A DNA stretch of 38,105 nucleotides from Candidatus Kryptoniota bacterium (GTDB lineage Bacteria > Bacteroidota > Ignavibacteria > Kryptoniales > JAKASW01), in the NCBI GenBank assembly GCA_024641705.1, contig JAHECO010000037.1:1-38105 (forward strand), read 5' to 3'. Both the position numbers and the translations under genes were made by a program. Positions 15,985-24,193 of the stretch are shown piece by piece; the first letter of the stretch is position 1, and every line of letters starts with the position of its first letter. A model generated the notes under the pieces. The model saw nothing but the letters and a program-made list of their open reading frames with translations. It had not been told where the DNA came from and did no database searches.

Positions 15985-17330
15985 AGAAAGTCCTTGTGGT
16001 CTCATACTACTTTCCGCCTTCTGGCGGACCGGGCGTGCAGCGCGTGCTCAAGTCCGTCAAATACCTGCCGCAGTTTGGATTCAAACCCGTCGTCCTGACG
16101 GTCGCCAACGGCGACTTTCCCGCGGTGGACCGATCGCTAATGAACGAAATTCCCTCGGACGTTAAAGTTGTCAGGACGCGGATCTATGAGCCGTACGGGC
16201 TTTACAGGAAATTGACGGGGAGAAAACCGGGATCGGCGGTCGACGTGGAGAACATACCTTCCGGCGGCAGGAAGAAATCAGCCGGCCCGGCAGAACGGAT
16301 CGCGGAGCTTATACGGTCGACCCTGTTCATACCCGATGCAAGGATTGGCTGGTTTCCGGGAGCAGTCACGGGCGGAATGCGGGCGATCAGGGAAGAGGGG
16401 ATCGACATTATCTACTCGAGCTCTCCACCCTACACCTCATCTCTGATTGCCAGGAGGATCAAGAAGAGAACCGGCATACCCTGGGTGATGGGGCTGCGGG
16501 ACCCGTGGACCGGTTTCATATCTACTCCCCGGCGCTGGTTTCTGCCCGCGGCGGTTGACAGGCATATGGAACGAAGTTGTATCGAGCGGGCCGACGCGGT
16601 TGAGATAGCATGGGAGGGAATCGGGAAGGACCTGTCGGGGAAATATCCGGAAATCGGCTTGTCAAAAATTGTCCACATTCCTAACGGGTTTGACTCCGAA
16701 GATTATCCCGAAACCGCCAGACCTGAGGGAGGCAAATTCACAATCACCTACACCGGATCACTTTACGGGAGGAGAAATCCCAGGACTCTTCTGAATGCGG
16801 TCAAGTCGCTTCTGAAAGAAGGGAGGCTGTCGCGTGACGATTTTCAACTGGTCTTTGCAGGCCGGTTCGGTGCAGAAGTACGCGAAATGTTTTCGGAGCC
16901 GGAGTTGAAGGGGGTTATCGACGTAAAGGGATATCTGCCGCACGAGGAGAGCATAAGATTGCTTCTGCAGTCGGACCTCCTTGTACTCATCGTCGACGAA
17001 TCCGAGCTGAGCGGTGAGATTGTTCCTGGTAAAGTCTTTGAATATATTGGTGCAAGAAGGCCGGTCATCGCCTTTGCGCCGGAGGGTGCGGCGGCGGGCA
17101 TAATCCGCTCGACACGAAGCGGAGCTGTCGTCTCTCCCGCAGATTCGGAGAATGCGAAGACAGCTATCATGGCTGTCTACTCCGATTTCACCCGGAAGAA
17201 AGGGAAGTCTACAGGACCCAATGGTGTCTTCAATCCGAACGAAGAAGTCATCAGGGGATACGAGAGAAAAGAGGCGGCGAAGAAACTGTCCCAACTTTTC
17301 AACAAGATATTAGAGAGGGAAGATGAGTAA
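15981..17330 (+). CDS. Glycosyltransferase, GT4-like
   Basis: A 449-residue GT-B-fold protein. It begins MKKVLVVSYYFPPSGGPGVQR, the typical start of GT4 enzymes with an N-terminal glyco_trans_4 domain. A DIIYSSSPPYTSSLIA stretch and GLRDPWTG follow, then a donor domain with FTITYTGSLYGRRNP, FAGRFG, GYLPHEES and the acidic stretch SGEIVPGKVFEYIGARRPVIAF. The start ATG overlaps the preceding stop (ATGA), and GAG lies about 8 bases upstream. It overlaps the YfhO-like gene by eight bases. It is probably cytoplasmic or peripheral, and extends the operon's glycan. Confidence 0.9.
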   Translation: MKKVLVVSYYFPPSGGPGVQRVLKSVKYLPQFGFKPVVLTVANGDFPAVDRSLMNEIPSDVKVVRTRIYEPYGLYRKLTGRKPGSAVDVENIPSGGRKKSAGPAERIAELIRSTLFIPDARIGWFPGAVTGGMRAIREEGIDIIYSSSPPYTSSLIARRIKKRTGIPWVMGLRDPWTGFISTPRRWFLPAAVDRHMERSCIERADAVEIAWEGIGKDLSGKYPEIGLSKIVHIPNGFDSEDYPETARPEGGKFTITYTGSLYGRRNPRTLLNAVKSLLKEGRLSRDDFQLVFAGRFGAEVREMFSEPELKGVIDVKGYLPHEESIRLLLQSDLLVLIVDESELSGEIVPGKVFEYIGARRPVIAFAPEGAAAGIIRSTRSGAVVSPADSENAKTAIMAVYSDFTRKKGKSTGPNGVFNPNEEVIRGYERKEAAKKLSQLFNKILEREDE

Positions 17331-19833
17331 GCGTCCCAGCAAACGAGCAAGCGAAAGAAATGAAGCACAGGATAAACCGATCGTGCCTCAGAAGTATGAG
17401 ACTTCGATCCTCATTGCCCTGATAATCGTCCTGTTCATTGTCTTCCTGCACCAGGCTTTCTTTGAGAATAAGGTATTCATCTCTGTCGACATCAACGCAT
17501 CCAAGAGTCTCAACGCCTTTCTTGAGGAGGCAAAGAGCGAAGGTTTCTTCCCTCTCTGGATACCTTATATATTCAGCGGAATGCCTTCGTTTGCCAGCCT
17601 GCTGACCGGCGCAAACAGGTGGTACGACCTGGTGGGCCAGGTTTGGCAGGTAGTGGACCGTGGAGTTGCGACGCTGCTTGTTAACCAAGATGTCGGTTGG
17701 GTTTCCGCTTATTATTTCCTCTTCGGGATCGGACTGTTTCTTCTGGCGCGTCGGCTTGGGCTCGGCAAATTCCCGGCCTTCTTCGGAGCCGTCGCCACAC
17801 TCTTTTCGACCTTCATAATAGACTGGATCATGGCCGGGCACAACACAAAGATAGCCGCCATAGCATTCTTTCCGTTTATCCTCCTCCTGACGATGGAGCT
17901 GACCCATCGCTTCAGATGGTCGTACCTGCTCGGATTGATAGTCGCTCTGCACCTGCAATTCTCGTCGACTCATATCCAGATGATCTTCTATTCATTTGTC
18001 GGCCTGGCGATATATCTCATCTATTTCTTTGTCCGCGCGCTGGCGAAGAAAGAACAGCTCGGCGGGGTGACAAGGGCAGGGTTGTTGCTTCTGGGCGCGA
18101 GCGCGGTTGCCTTCATTATGTCCGGAGACCTCTACCTGTCCACATACCAGTACAGCAAGTATTCGATCCGCGGGGCGCCGCCGATTGTTCAGAATCCCCA
18201 GGACAAAATCCAGTCCGGCGGAGGGCTCGACTATCAGTACGCCACAAATTGGTCGTTCAGCCCGAAGGAGATCATGTCGTTCTTTGTACCGTCTTTCTAC
18301 GGCTTCGGCGACATCGAATACAACGGGCCGCTGTCAAATAACCAGACGGTTCGTGTCAACACTTACTTCGGCCCGGAACCGTTTATGGAGGCGTCTCCCT
18401 ACATGGGGGTGATGGTCATTCTGCTCGCCTTTGTCGGATTTATCCGGAACAGGAAGAAACCGTTCGTGATATTCAGCCTGGTCGTCGTCGTCTTCGCTCT
18501 CTTCGTCTCGTTCGGCAGAGAGTTTTCCGTCGTTTACGACCTCATGTTCGATTACTCTCCCTATTTCAACAAGTTCAGATCTCCCAACATGATCCTCGTA
18601 CTCGTGCAGATATTCATACCGATCCTAGCAGCGTACGGGTTGAATTCTATAGCGGAAGCGAGGCGTGATTCGGACGATTCGCTCGCGCGGAAGATGTTCA
18701 TTACTGCGGGCGTGTTTGGAGGGCTGATACTCCTCGCCCTTGTGATGCAGGGTCCGCTGCAGGATTTTTACAACGGCGTGATTCAGGGCGGCAGGTTCGG
18801 AAACTCTCCGGCGCAGGTTCAGAAACTGCTCTTCGACAACATGATGAGCGATCTCTACATTTCGCTTTTCCTTTGTATGCTGACGGCCGGCCTCGCCGCT
18901 TTCTATATCCGGAGAAAAGTCACTACGCTCGTGGCGGGCGCCGGATTCACGGCACTGCTGCTTCTCGACCTGTGGAGGGTCGACTACCGGCCGATGCAGC
19001 TCTATGATCGCAAGACGCAGTCCGAGCAATTCATGACTCCCGATTATGTGAAGTTCATCAAGGAAGATACTTCCCTCTGTCGCGTCCTTCAGCTTCAAAA
19101 CGGCCAGGCGGCGACTTCGAACGACTTAGCTTACTACCTCGTTCAGGACGCGGGAGGCTATTCGGCTGCGAAGATCCGCATCTATCAGGATATGATCGAC
19201 GTCGACGGCTTGACGAACCCGAACATCATGAGACTTCTCGGAATCAAGTATATAATCACAGACAAGCCGCAGCCCGCTTACGGAAGGGTTGTCTTCACCG
19301 GTTCGAGGGCCGTGGAGGAGAACGACAACATACTGCCGCGCGCCTTCTTTGTTGATAACTACAGGGTTGCACCCGGTCTCGAGATCCTGAACACGCTGAA
19401 AGAGAGCTCGTTCGATCCTGCGAAGACGATATATTTTCAGGAAGATCCGGGACTCAAGATAGATGCGCCTGATTCCGGTGCATCGGTCAAGTTCGAAGAC
19501 TACACCATCCAGTCGATGAAGCTGCACGTGAATGCAACGGGGAACAACCTGCTTCTGCTCAGCGAGGTTTACTATCCCGCAGGATGGAGGGCTTACATCG
19601 ACGGAAAGCCGGCGGAGATCTACAGAGCGGACTATTTCCTCCGAGCGATCGTGGTTCCTAAAGGAACTCATGAGTTGGAGCTGAAGTTCGAACCGAGGAT
19701 GTACGCGCTCGGCAAGTCGCTATCGCTGGGCTCGAACGCGCTGGTGTTGTTGATGCTGGTCGGGATGCTGCCGGCGGTCTTGAGGAGAAAAAACAAGGTC
19801 GACGGCGGGCAGGGAAACCCGGTCGGCGCGTAA
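17323..19833 (+). CDS. YfhO-like polytopic membrane protein (GT-C superfamily)
   Basis: An 836-residue protein. A charged cytoplasmic N-terminus is followed by about a dozen hydrophobic helices up to residue 550, a soluble periplasmic domain (about 555-800) and one last C-terminal helix. The first external loop FISVDINASKSLNAF and the LWIPYIFSGMPSFAS segment match the YfhO family. Members help glycosylate lipoteichoic acid in Gram-positives and occur widely in Bacteroidota glycan clusters. The C-terminal part (SEVYYPAGWRAYIDGKPAEI) is also diagnostic of this family. The ribosome site GAGAGGGAAG lies just before the ATG. It ends the operon. It is probably a glycan-modifying transferase or flippase-like partner; the substrate is unknown. 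Confidence 0.88.
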   Translation: MSKRPSKRASERNEAQDKPIVPQKYETSILIALIIVLFIVFLHQAFFENKVFISVDINASKSLNAFLEEAKSEGFFPLWIPYIFSGMPSFASLLTGANRWYDLVGQVWQVVDRGVATLLVNQDVGWVSAYYFLFGIGLFLLARRLGLGKFPAFFGAVATLFSTFIIDWIMAGHNTKIAAIAFFPFILLLTMELTHRFRWSYLLGLIVALHLQFSSTHIQMIFYSFVGLAIYLIYFFVRALAKKEQLGGVTRAGLLLLGASAVAFIMSGDLYLSTYQYSKYSIRGAPPIVQNPQDKIQSGGGLDYQYATNWSFSPKEIMSFFVPSFYGFGDIEYNGPLSNNQTVRVNTYFGPEPFMEASPYMGVMVILLAFVGFIRNRKKPFVIFSLVVVVFALFVSFGREFSVVYDLMFDYSPYFNKFRSPNMILVLVQIFIPILAAYGLNSIAEARRDSDDSLARKMFITAGVFGGLILLALVMQGPLQDFYNGVIQGGRFGNSPAQVQKLLFDNMMSDLYISLFLCMLTAGLAAFYIRRKVTTLVAGAGFTALLLLDLWRVDYRPMQLYDRKTQSEQFMTPDYVKFIKEDTSLCRVLQLQNGQAATSNDLAYYLVQDAGGYSAAKIRIYQDMIDVDGLTNPNIMRLLGIKYIITDKPQPAYGRVVFTGSRAVEENDNILPRAFFVDNYRVAPGLEILNTLKESSFDPAKTIYFQEDPGLKIDAPDSGASVKFEDYTIQSMKLHVNATGNNLLLLSEVYYPAGWRAYIDGKPAEIYRADYFLRAIVVPKGTHELELKFEPRMYALGKSLSLGSNALVLLMLVGMLPAVLRRKNKVDGGQGNPVGA

Positions 19834-20004
19834 CGGCGTCGAATCGGTGCAGGCTCGACCCTGTTTCCGGCCATGCCGGGTTCACATTGACTAAGGCATG
19901 CGCGTTTCTTAATTTCTAAGCAGATGACAGTCGGGAATTCTTTCAACGGCCTGTCCCGCTCGCGCATCGGATGGATGTACGGGATAACATATAAATTTTG
20001 ACGC
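19834..20004. other. intergenic gap with weak promoter candidate for nadE operon
   Basis: TTGACT (19887-19892) followed after 17 bases by TAATTT (19910-19915) is a possible promoter, with a good -35 box and a poor -10 box. A second AT-rich block, TATAAATTTTG, lies just before the nadE ATG. A small CCGG...CCGG hairpin near 19867 may end the glycan operon but has no T-run. Confidence 0.25.
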
Positions 20005-20838
20005 ATGGAAACCCAAACCAACGATCTCAGAATCAATCCGACACTCGTAAAAGATCTCCTCTTAAGATTTATCAGCGAGGAGACACACAAGGCTGGTGTT
20101 CGTAAGCTCGTTGTGGGCCTTTCCGGCGGTGTTGACTCCGCGCTGTCGGCGGCGCTCGCCGCGGAGGCGATAGGCAAAGAAAACGTCCTGTGCCTGATCC
20201 TTCCTTACAAGTCGTCTTCGAAAGATAGCCTCGGCGACGCGAACCTGTTTGCAGAAAAATTCGGAGTGAGGACTGAAGTCGTTGATATCAGCGCCGCTGC
20301 CGACGCAGCCATTGCGCGCGAGCCTTCGATGGGAAGGGTCCGGATAGGGAATATTCTCTCCAGGACGAGAATGATAATCCTCTACGACACATCTGCCCGG
20401 GAGAAGGCGCTGGTCCTCGGGACAAGCAACAAGACCGAAATGCTCCTCGGTTACGGGACTATCTACGGAGACATGGCCCACGCCATAAACCCGATCGGAG
20501 ACCTTTACAAGACGCAGGTTTGGCAATTGGCCGAATTCGTCGGGGTGCCTGATAGGATCGTAAAAAAGAAGCCGAGCGCCGACCTCTGGGCGGGTCAGAC
20601 CGACGAGGATGAGCTCGGTTATACGTACGAAGACATCGACAAAGTCCTCTATCTTCTCGTTGACCAGAAAATGAAACCTGAGGAGGTCATCTCTCTCGGC
20701 CATCGGACGAAGCTTGTCAGGGATATTCAAAAGATGATCGTGAGAAGTCAGTTCAAGCGGACCCCTCCGATCATTGCAAAGGTCGGTCACAGAACTATAA
20801 ATATCGACTTCAGGTATCTGCGAGATTGGGGAGCGTAG
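20005..20838 (+). CDS. nadE: NH3-dependent NAD+ synthetase
   Basis: A 277-residue enzyme that amidates deamido-NAD+ to NAD+ using ATP, the last step of NAD synthesis. The PP-loop ATPase motif SGGVDS is at 40-45. The family blocks GNILSRTRMIILYD, GTSNKTEMLLGYGTIYGDMA and INPIGDLYKTQVWQLA all appear. The KKPSADLWAGQTDEDELG segment covers the nicotinate-side binding loop. There is no glutaminase domain, so it should use free ammonia. It is the first gene of a run in which rsmI begins on its last base. No strong Shine-Dalgarno site precedes the ATG. Confidence 0.96.
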   Translation: METQTNDLRINPTLVKDLLLRFISEETHKAGVRKLVVGLSGGVDSALSAALAAEAIGKENVLCLILPYKSSSKDSLGDANLFAEKFGVRTEVVDISAAADAAIAREPSMGRVRIGNILSRTRMIILYDTSAREKALVLGTSNKTEMLLGYGTIYGDMAHAINPIGDLYKTQVWQLAEFVGVPDRIVKKKPSADLWAGQTDEDELGYTYEDIDKVLYLLVDQKMKPEEVISLGHRTKLVRDIQKMIVRSQFKRTPPIIAKVGHRTINIDFRYLRDWGA

Positions 20839-21545
20839 TGGCCGAAGAGTCCCTCCAGGAATCCAGGAAAAAAGGGGGGATGCTTTTCGTCGTTTCGACA
20901 CCCATCGGCAACCTTTCAGACATGACTTACCGGGCTGTTGACACTTTGAAGGAAGTTGACTTCATAATTGCGGAGGATACGAGGACGAGTTCCGTCCTTC
21001 TCAAGCACTATGGCATAACGAAACCCATGATGAGCTTCCACAGCCACAGCGGGGCGGGCAGGTCGGACGAAATCATCGACCGGATTGCGCGCGGGTCGAG
21101 CGCTGCCCTCATCACCGATGCCGGGACTCCGGGAATCTCCGATCCCGGTTACACGCTGGTTAGAGACGCTCTGGCTGCGGGTGTCGAAGTCGTACCCATA
21201 CCGGGTCCGACCGCATTTGTCACGGCGTTGTCTTCGAGCGGTTTACGGACAGATCGATTCATTTTCGAAGGCTTCCTCCCGTTGAAAAAGGGAAGGCAGA
21301 AGAAGCTTCAGCAGCTTTCTTCTGAGAAGCGGACGATAATTCTGTACGAATCGCCCCACCGGATCGAGAAAACCCTGCTCGAGCTTTCGTGGCATTTCGG
21401 TGAACGTCGTTGCGTGGTGGGGAGGGAGCTGACCAAGGTACATGAGACTTTTTACAGGGGCACGTTCTCCGAAGTCCTGAAAATGATGAGCCCCGGCGAA
21501 AAGCGCGGGGAGTTCGTGATAATCGTGGAAGGCTCGGAGGAATGA
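20838..21545 (+). CDS. rsmI: 16S rRNA (cytidine(1402)-2'-O)-methyltransferase
   Basis: A 235-residue SAM-dependent methyltransferase of the tetrapyrrole-methylase fold that acts on C1402 in the 16S decoding centre. Its landmarks are LFVVSTPIGNLSDMTYRAV, IIAEDTRTSSVLLKHYGI, the ALITDAGTPGISDPGY loop and PIPGPTAFVTALSSSGL. The late EGFLPLKKGRQKK, TIILYESPHRI and VVGRELTKVHETFYRG also match. I chose GTG at 20838 because GGGGAG lies 5 bases upstream and it overlaps the nadE stop (TAGTG). ATG at 20880 is an alternative that would begin right at the core fold, but its purine run abuts the ATG. It overlaps the next gene by ATGA. Confidence 0.95.
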   Translation: MAEESLQESRKKGGMLFVVSTPIGNLSDMTYRAVDTLKEVDFIIAEDTRTSSVLLKHYGITKPMMSFHSHSGAGRSDEIIDRIARGSSAALITDAGTPGISDPGYTLVRDALAAGVEVVPIPGPTAFVTALSSSGLRTDRFIFEGFLPLKKGRQKKLQQLSSEKRTIILYESPHRIEKTLLELSWHFGERRCVVGRELTKVHETFYRGTFSEVLKMMSPGEKRGEFVIIVEGSEE

Positions 21546-22219
21546 GAAGCTTGATCCCGAATTCTGTGGAGAACGGCTTCAAGAGAGGATTGGAGCCGCT
21601 GGCACAATGGCTCGGCAGGCGGAATGCCAATCCCAACTGGCTGACCACTCTCGGTTTCCTTCTGAGTATCTTCTGCGCGTGGGAAATAGCGGCCGGGAAA
21701 CTGGTTACGGGCGGGTTCCTCGTGCTTATCAGCGGGTTGTTCGATACTATAGACGGTGCGGTCGCCCGCAAGACCGGACGTGTCACCCGGTTCGGTGCGG
21801 TTTACGACTCCACGATGGACAGGTACTCGGAGGTGACGGTATTCTTCGGGCTTGGCTTTTATCTCATTGGAAATCATTTTTATTTAACGTCAGTGGCGGC
21901 TGTGTTCGCGGTGGGCGGCTCGATTATGGTCAGTTACATAAGAGCGCGCGCCGAAACTCTCGGGTTCAAGGCCAATGTCGGGCTTGCCAGGCGGCAGGAA
22001 CGCGTGGTCATTCTCGGTGTCGGGCTGATCCTGAATGCGCTGGACCCTTTTTTTGACAGAGTCTACGACGGCATGATTGAACAGGCGTTCGGCAAAGGGT
22101 TCATTCATCCCCCGCTTGCTCTTGCTGCAACGGTCTTTCTGCTGGCGATTCTTACTAACTTAACAGCAATCCAGAGGTTGTTCTATGTCTACAAACAATT
22201 CAAAGAAGAAAATCAATAA
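21542..22219 (+). CDS. CDP-alcohol phosphatidyltransferase, probable inositol lipid synthase
   Basis: A 225-residue inner-membrane enzyme with about five or six helices. The complete CDP-alcohol phosphotransferase signature is present: Asp68, Asp71-Gly72, Ala75-Arg76, Gly85, Asp89 and Asp93, with the required spacings. The early NPNWLTTLGFLLS is also typical. The family swaps CMP of CDP-diacylglycerol for an alcohol. The next gene, overlapping by 35 bases, makes inositol phosphate. The best guess is therefore phosphatidylinositol-phosphate (or phosphatidylinositol) synthase, rather than a glycerol-phosphate or serine enzyme. That choice rests on context. Its start overlaps the rsmI stop (ATGA), with GGAGG very close to the ATG. 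Confidence 0.9.
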   Translation: MRSLIPNSVENGFKRGLEPLAQWLGRRNANPNWLTTLGFLLSIFCAWEIAAGKLVTGGFLVLISGLFDTIDGAVARKTGRVTRFGAVYDSTMDRYSEVTVFFGLGFYLIGNHFYLTSVAAVFAVGGSIMVSYIRARAETLGFKANVGLARRQERVVILGVGLILNALDPFFDRVYDGMIEQAFGKGFIHPPLALAATVFLLAILTNLTAIQRLFYVYKQFKEENQ

Positions 22220-23552
22220 AGCGGAAGGGCCTTTAACCGTTTTCACTCCCGGAATAGGGGCGGTCTCCACGACGTTCATGGCCGGCGTCGAACTGATCAG
22301 GAAAGGCTTGCGTGAGCCCGTCGGTTCTCTGACGCAGATGTCTGCCATCCGGTTAGGAAAAAGGACGGAAAAGAGAAACCCGCTCATAAAGGACTTTGTC
22401 CCCCTTGCGCCGCTGGAGAATCTGAAATTTGCGGGCTGGGACATCTTCGGCGGGACCGCGTACGAGGCCGCGAAGAAGTCGAGCGTGTTAAGTGGAAACG
22501 ACCTTGAGCTGGTGAAACCGTTTCTGAAAGGCATCGAAGTCATGCCGGCGGTTTTTGAGCAGAATTACGTGAAGCGGCTGCGCCCGAAAGTCATCAAGAA
22601 GGCAAAGACCAAGATGGAGTTCGCGGAGCAGCTCCGCGATGACATAAGAGCAACGATGAAGAGGCACGGATCGAAGCGGGGAGTTATGGCATGGTGCGGA
22701 AGCACTGAAGTCTACATAGAAGAGAGCGATGTGCACGGCAGCCTGAGAAATTTCGAGAAGGGGCTTGCGAAGAACGACCCGCGGATCGCACCGAGCATGG
22801 TCTATGCCTACGCGGCATTGAAGGAAGGCATTCCTTTCGCCAACGGAGCACCCAACCTGACGGTCGATATGCCTGCGATGCATGAGCTTGCCGCGAAGGA
22901 GGGACTCCCGATCGCGGGGAAGGACTTCAAGACGGGGCAGACTCTGCTCAAGACGGTCCTCGCTCCGATGCTTAAAGCGAGGATGCTCGGGTTGAACGGC
23001 TGGTTCTCGGCAAATATCCTGGGGAATCAGGATGGCGAGGTGCTCGACGAGCCGGGTTCTTTTAAAACCAAAGAGGTCAGCAAACTCTCCGTGCTCGAAC
23101 ACATCCTGCAGCCTCATCTTTATCCGCGGCTTTATTCCGATTACTATCATAAGGTCAGGATAAACTACTATCCTCCGAGGGGAGACGACAAAGAGAGCTG
23201 GGACAATATCGATATTTTCGGTTGGCTCGGTTATCCGATGCAGATAAAGGTCAATTTCCTCTGCCGCGATTCGATCCTCGCGGCACCGGTCCTCCTCGAT
23301 CTGGTACTCTTTCTCGATTTTGCGCATCGCGCCGGGCTATCGGGCATTCAGGAATGGCTCTCTTTCTACTTCAAGAGCCCGATGTGTGCTCCGGACCTGT
23401 ATCCGGAACACGATCTGTTCATTCAGCTGACGAAACTCAAGAACTATCTTCGTTACCTCATGGGAGAAGAGCTGATAACGCACCTGGGAGTCGAGTATTA
23501 TTCCGACACTTCCGGAAGAAGACCGACACACCGGCGTTCTCCGAACAAATAG
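22185..23552 (+). CDS. Myo-inositol-1-phosphate synthase
   Basis: A 455-residue NAD-dependent enzyme that converts glucose 6-phosphate to 1D-myo-inositol 3-phosphate. The N-terminal Rossmann part has FTPGIGAVSTTFMAGVELIR and FAGWDIFGGTAYEAA. A central WCGSTE motif is followed by FANGAPNLTVDMPAMHELA and the active-site blocks IAGKDFKTGQTLLKTVLAPM and LGLNGWFSANILGNQDGEVL. The late HKVRINYYPPRGDDKESWDN and LGYPMQIKVNFLCRDSILAAP agree. The start ATG lies inside the end of the CDP-alcohol transferase gene, with AGAGG about 7 bases upstream. The overlap implies joint production, which supports an inositol-lipid pathway. Confidence 0.94.
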   Translation: MSTNNSKKKINKAEGPLTVFTPGIGAVSTTFMAGVELIRKGLREPVGSLTQMSAIRLGKRTEKRNPLIKDFVPLAPLENLKFAGWDIFGGTAYEAAKKSSVLSGNDLELVKPFLKGIEVMPAVFEQNYVKRLRPKVIKKAKTKMEFAEQLRDDIRATMKRHGSKRGVMAWCGSTEVYIEESDVHGSLRNFEKGLAKNDPRIAPSMVYAYAALKEGIPFANGAPNLTVDMPAMHELAAKEGLPIAGKDFKTGQTLLKTVLAPMLKARMLGLNGWFSANILGNQDGEVLDEPGSFKTKEVSKLSVLEHILQPHLYPRLYSDYYHKVRINYYPPRGDDKESWDNIDIFGWLGYPMQIKVNFLCRDSILAAPVLLDLVLFLDFAHRAGLSGIQEWLSFYFKSPMCAPDLYPEHDLFIQLTKLKNYLRYLMGEELITHLGVEYYSDTSGRRPTHRRSPNK

Positions 23553-23558
23553 GAGCGG

Positions 23559-24158
23559 ATGAAGGAAGAAGAACGTCACAGGAGAGCTGAAGAGGACGCG
23601 GTACTCGTCAAGCGGGCCATGGCCGGCGATGAGAAGGCATTCAAGGCTCTCATAAGAAGATACAAGAACCCGATTGCCCAGATAGTCTACAAGCTGATAA
23701 GGGATCGGAGCCAGGTTGAAGACCTCACCCAGGAGGTCTTCATCAAAGCCTTTCAACATCTCGGGGACTTCGACTACGAACACCAGTTTGCCTCGTGGCT
23801 GTTCAAGATCGCGAACAATCACTGTATAGACTATATAAGGAAAAAGAGACTGAGGGTTTACTCCATAGACGAGCAGATCCGCACGGAAGAAGGGCAGATG
23901 GAGCATGAGATTCCGGACTCGACATACGAGCCCGATCTGAATATGCTCCGCGAGCAAAAAACGAGGCTCATACGAACCGCAATCGACTCCCTTCCCAAGA
24001 AGTATCGCGAGGTGATCATTCTAAGGCACCAGGAAGAGTTGAGTTATGAGGAAATCGCGAAAAAAACGGGGCTGCCGGTGAACACAATAAAGGTACAACT
24101 GTTCCGGGCCAGAGAGATGATGTACAAGTTTCTCAAGGATAAAATCAGGCATTACTGA
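23559..24158 (+). CDS. ECF-type RNA polymerase sigma factor
   Basis: A 199-residue sigma-70 family protein with only regions 2 and 4. Region 2 (about 20-95) includes LIRRYKNPIAQIVYKLI, VEDLTQEVFIKAFQ and FASWLFKIANNHCIDYIRKK. A short acidic linker is followed by region 4 (about 135-190), with SLPKKYREVIILRHQEELSYEEIA and the recognition helix in LPVNTIKVQLFRAREMM. It starts six bases after the inositol synthase stop, with AGGAG just upstream. No anti-sigma factor with a membrane span follows. The next gene is a secreted toastrack-type protein. The regulon is unknown. Confidence 0.94.
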   Translation: MKEEERHRRAEEDAVLVKRAMAGDEKAFKALIRRYKNPIAQIVYKLIRDRSQVEDLTQEVFIKAFQHLGDFDYEHQFASWLFKIANNHCIDYIRKKRLRVYSIDEQIRTEEGQMEHEIPDSTYEPDLNMLREQKTRLIRTAIDSLPKKYREVIILRHQEELSYEEIAKKTGLPVNTIKVQLFRAREMMYKFLKDKIRHY

Positions 24159-24193
24159 AACTTATGCTGAAATCCCCCGTAATCGGAGTTAGC

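Noticed and set aside
22488-23327. 279-residue minus-strand reading frame opposite inositol-phosphate synthase
   Set aside because: Shadow of a strongly conserved gene; composition shows only reversed codon bias.
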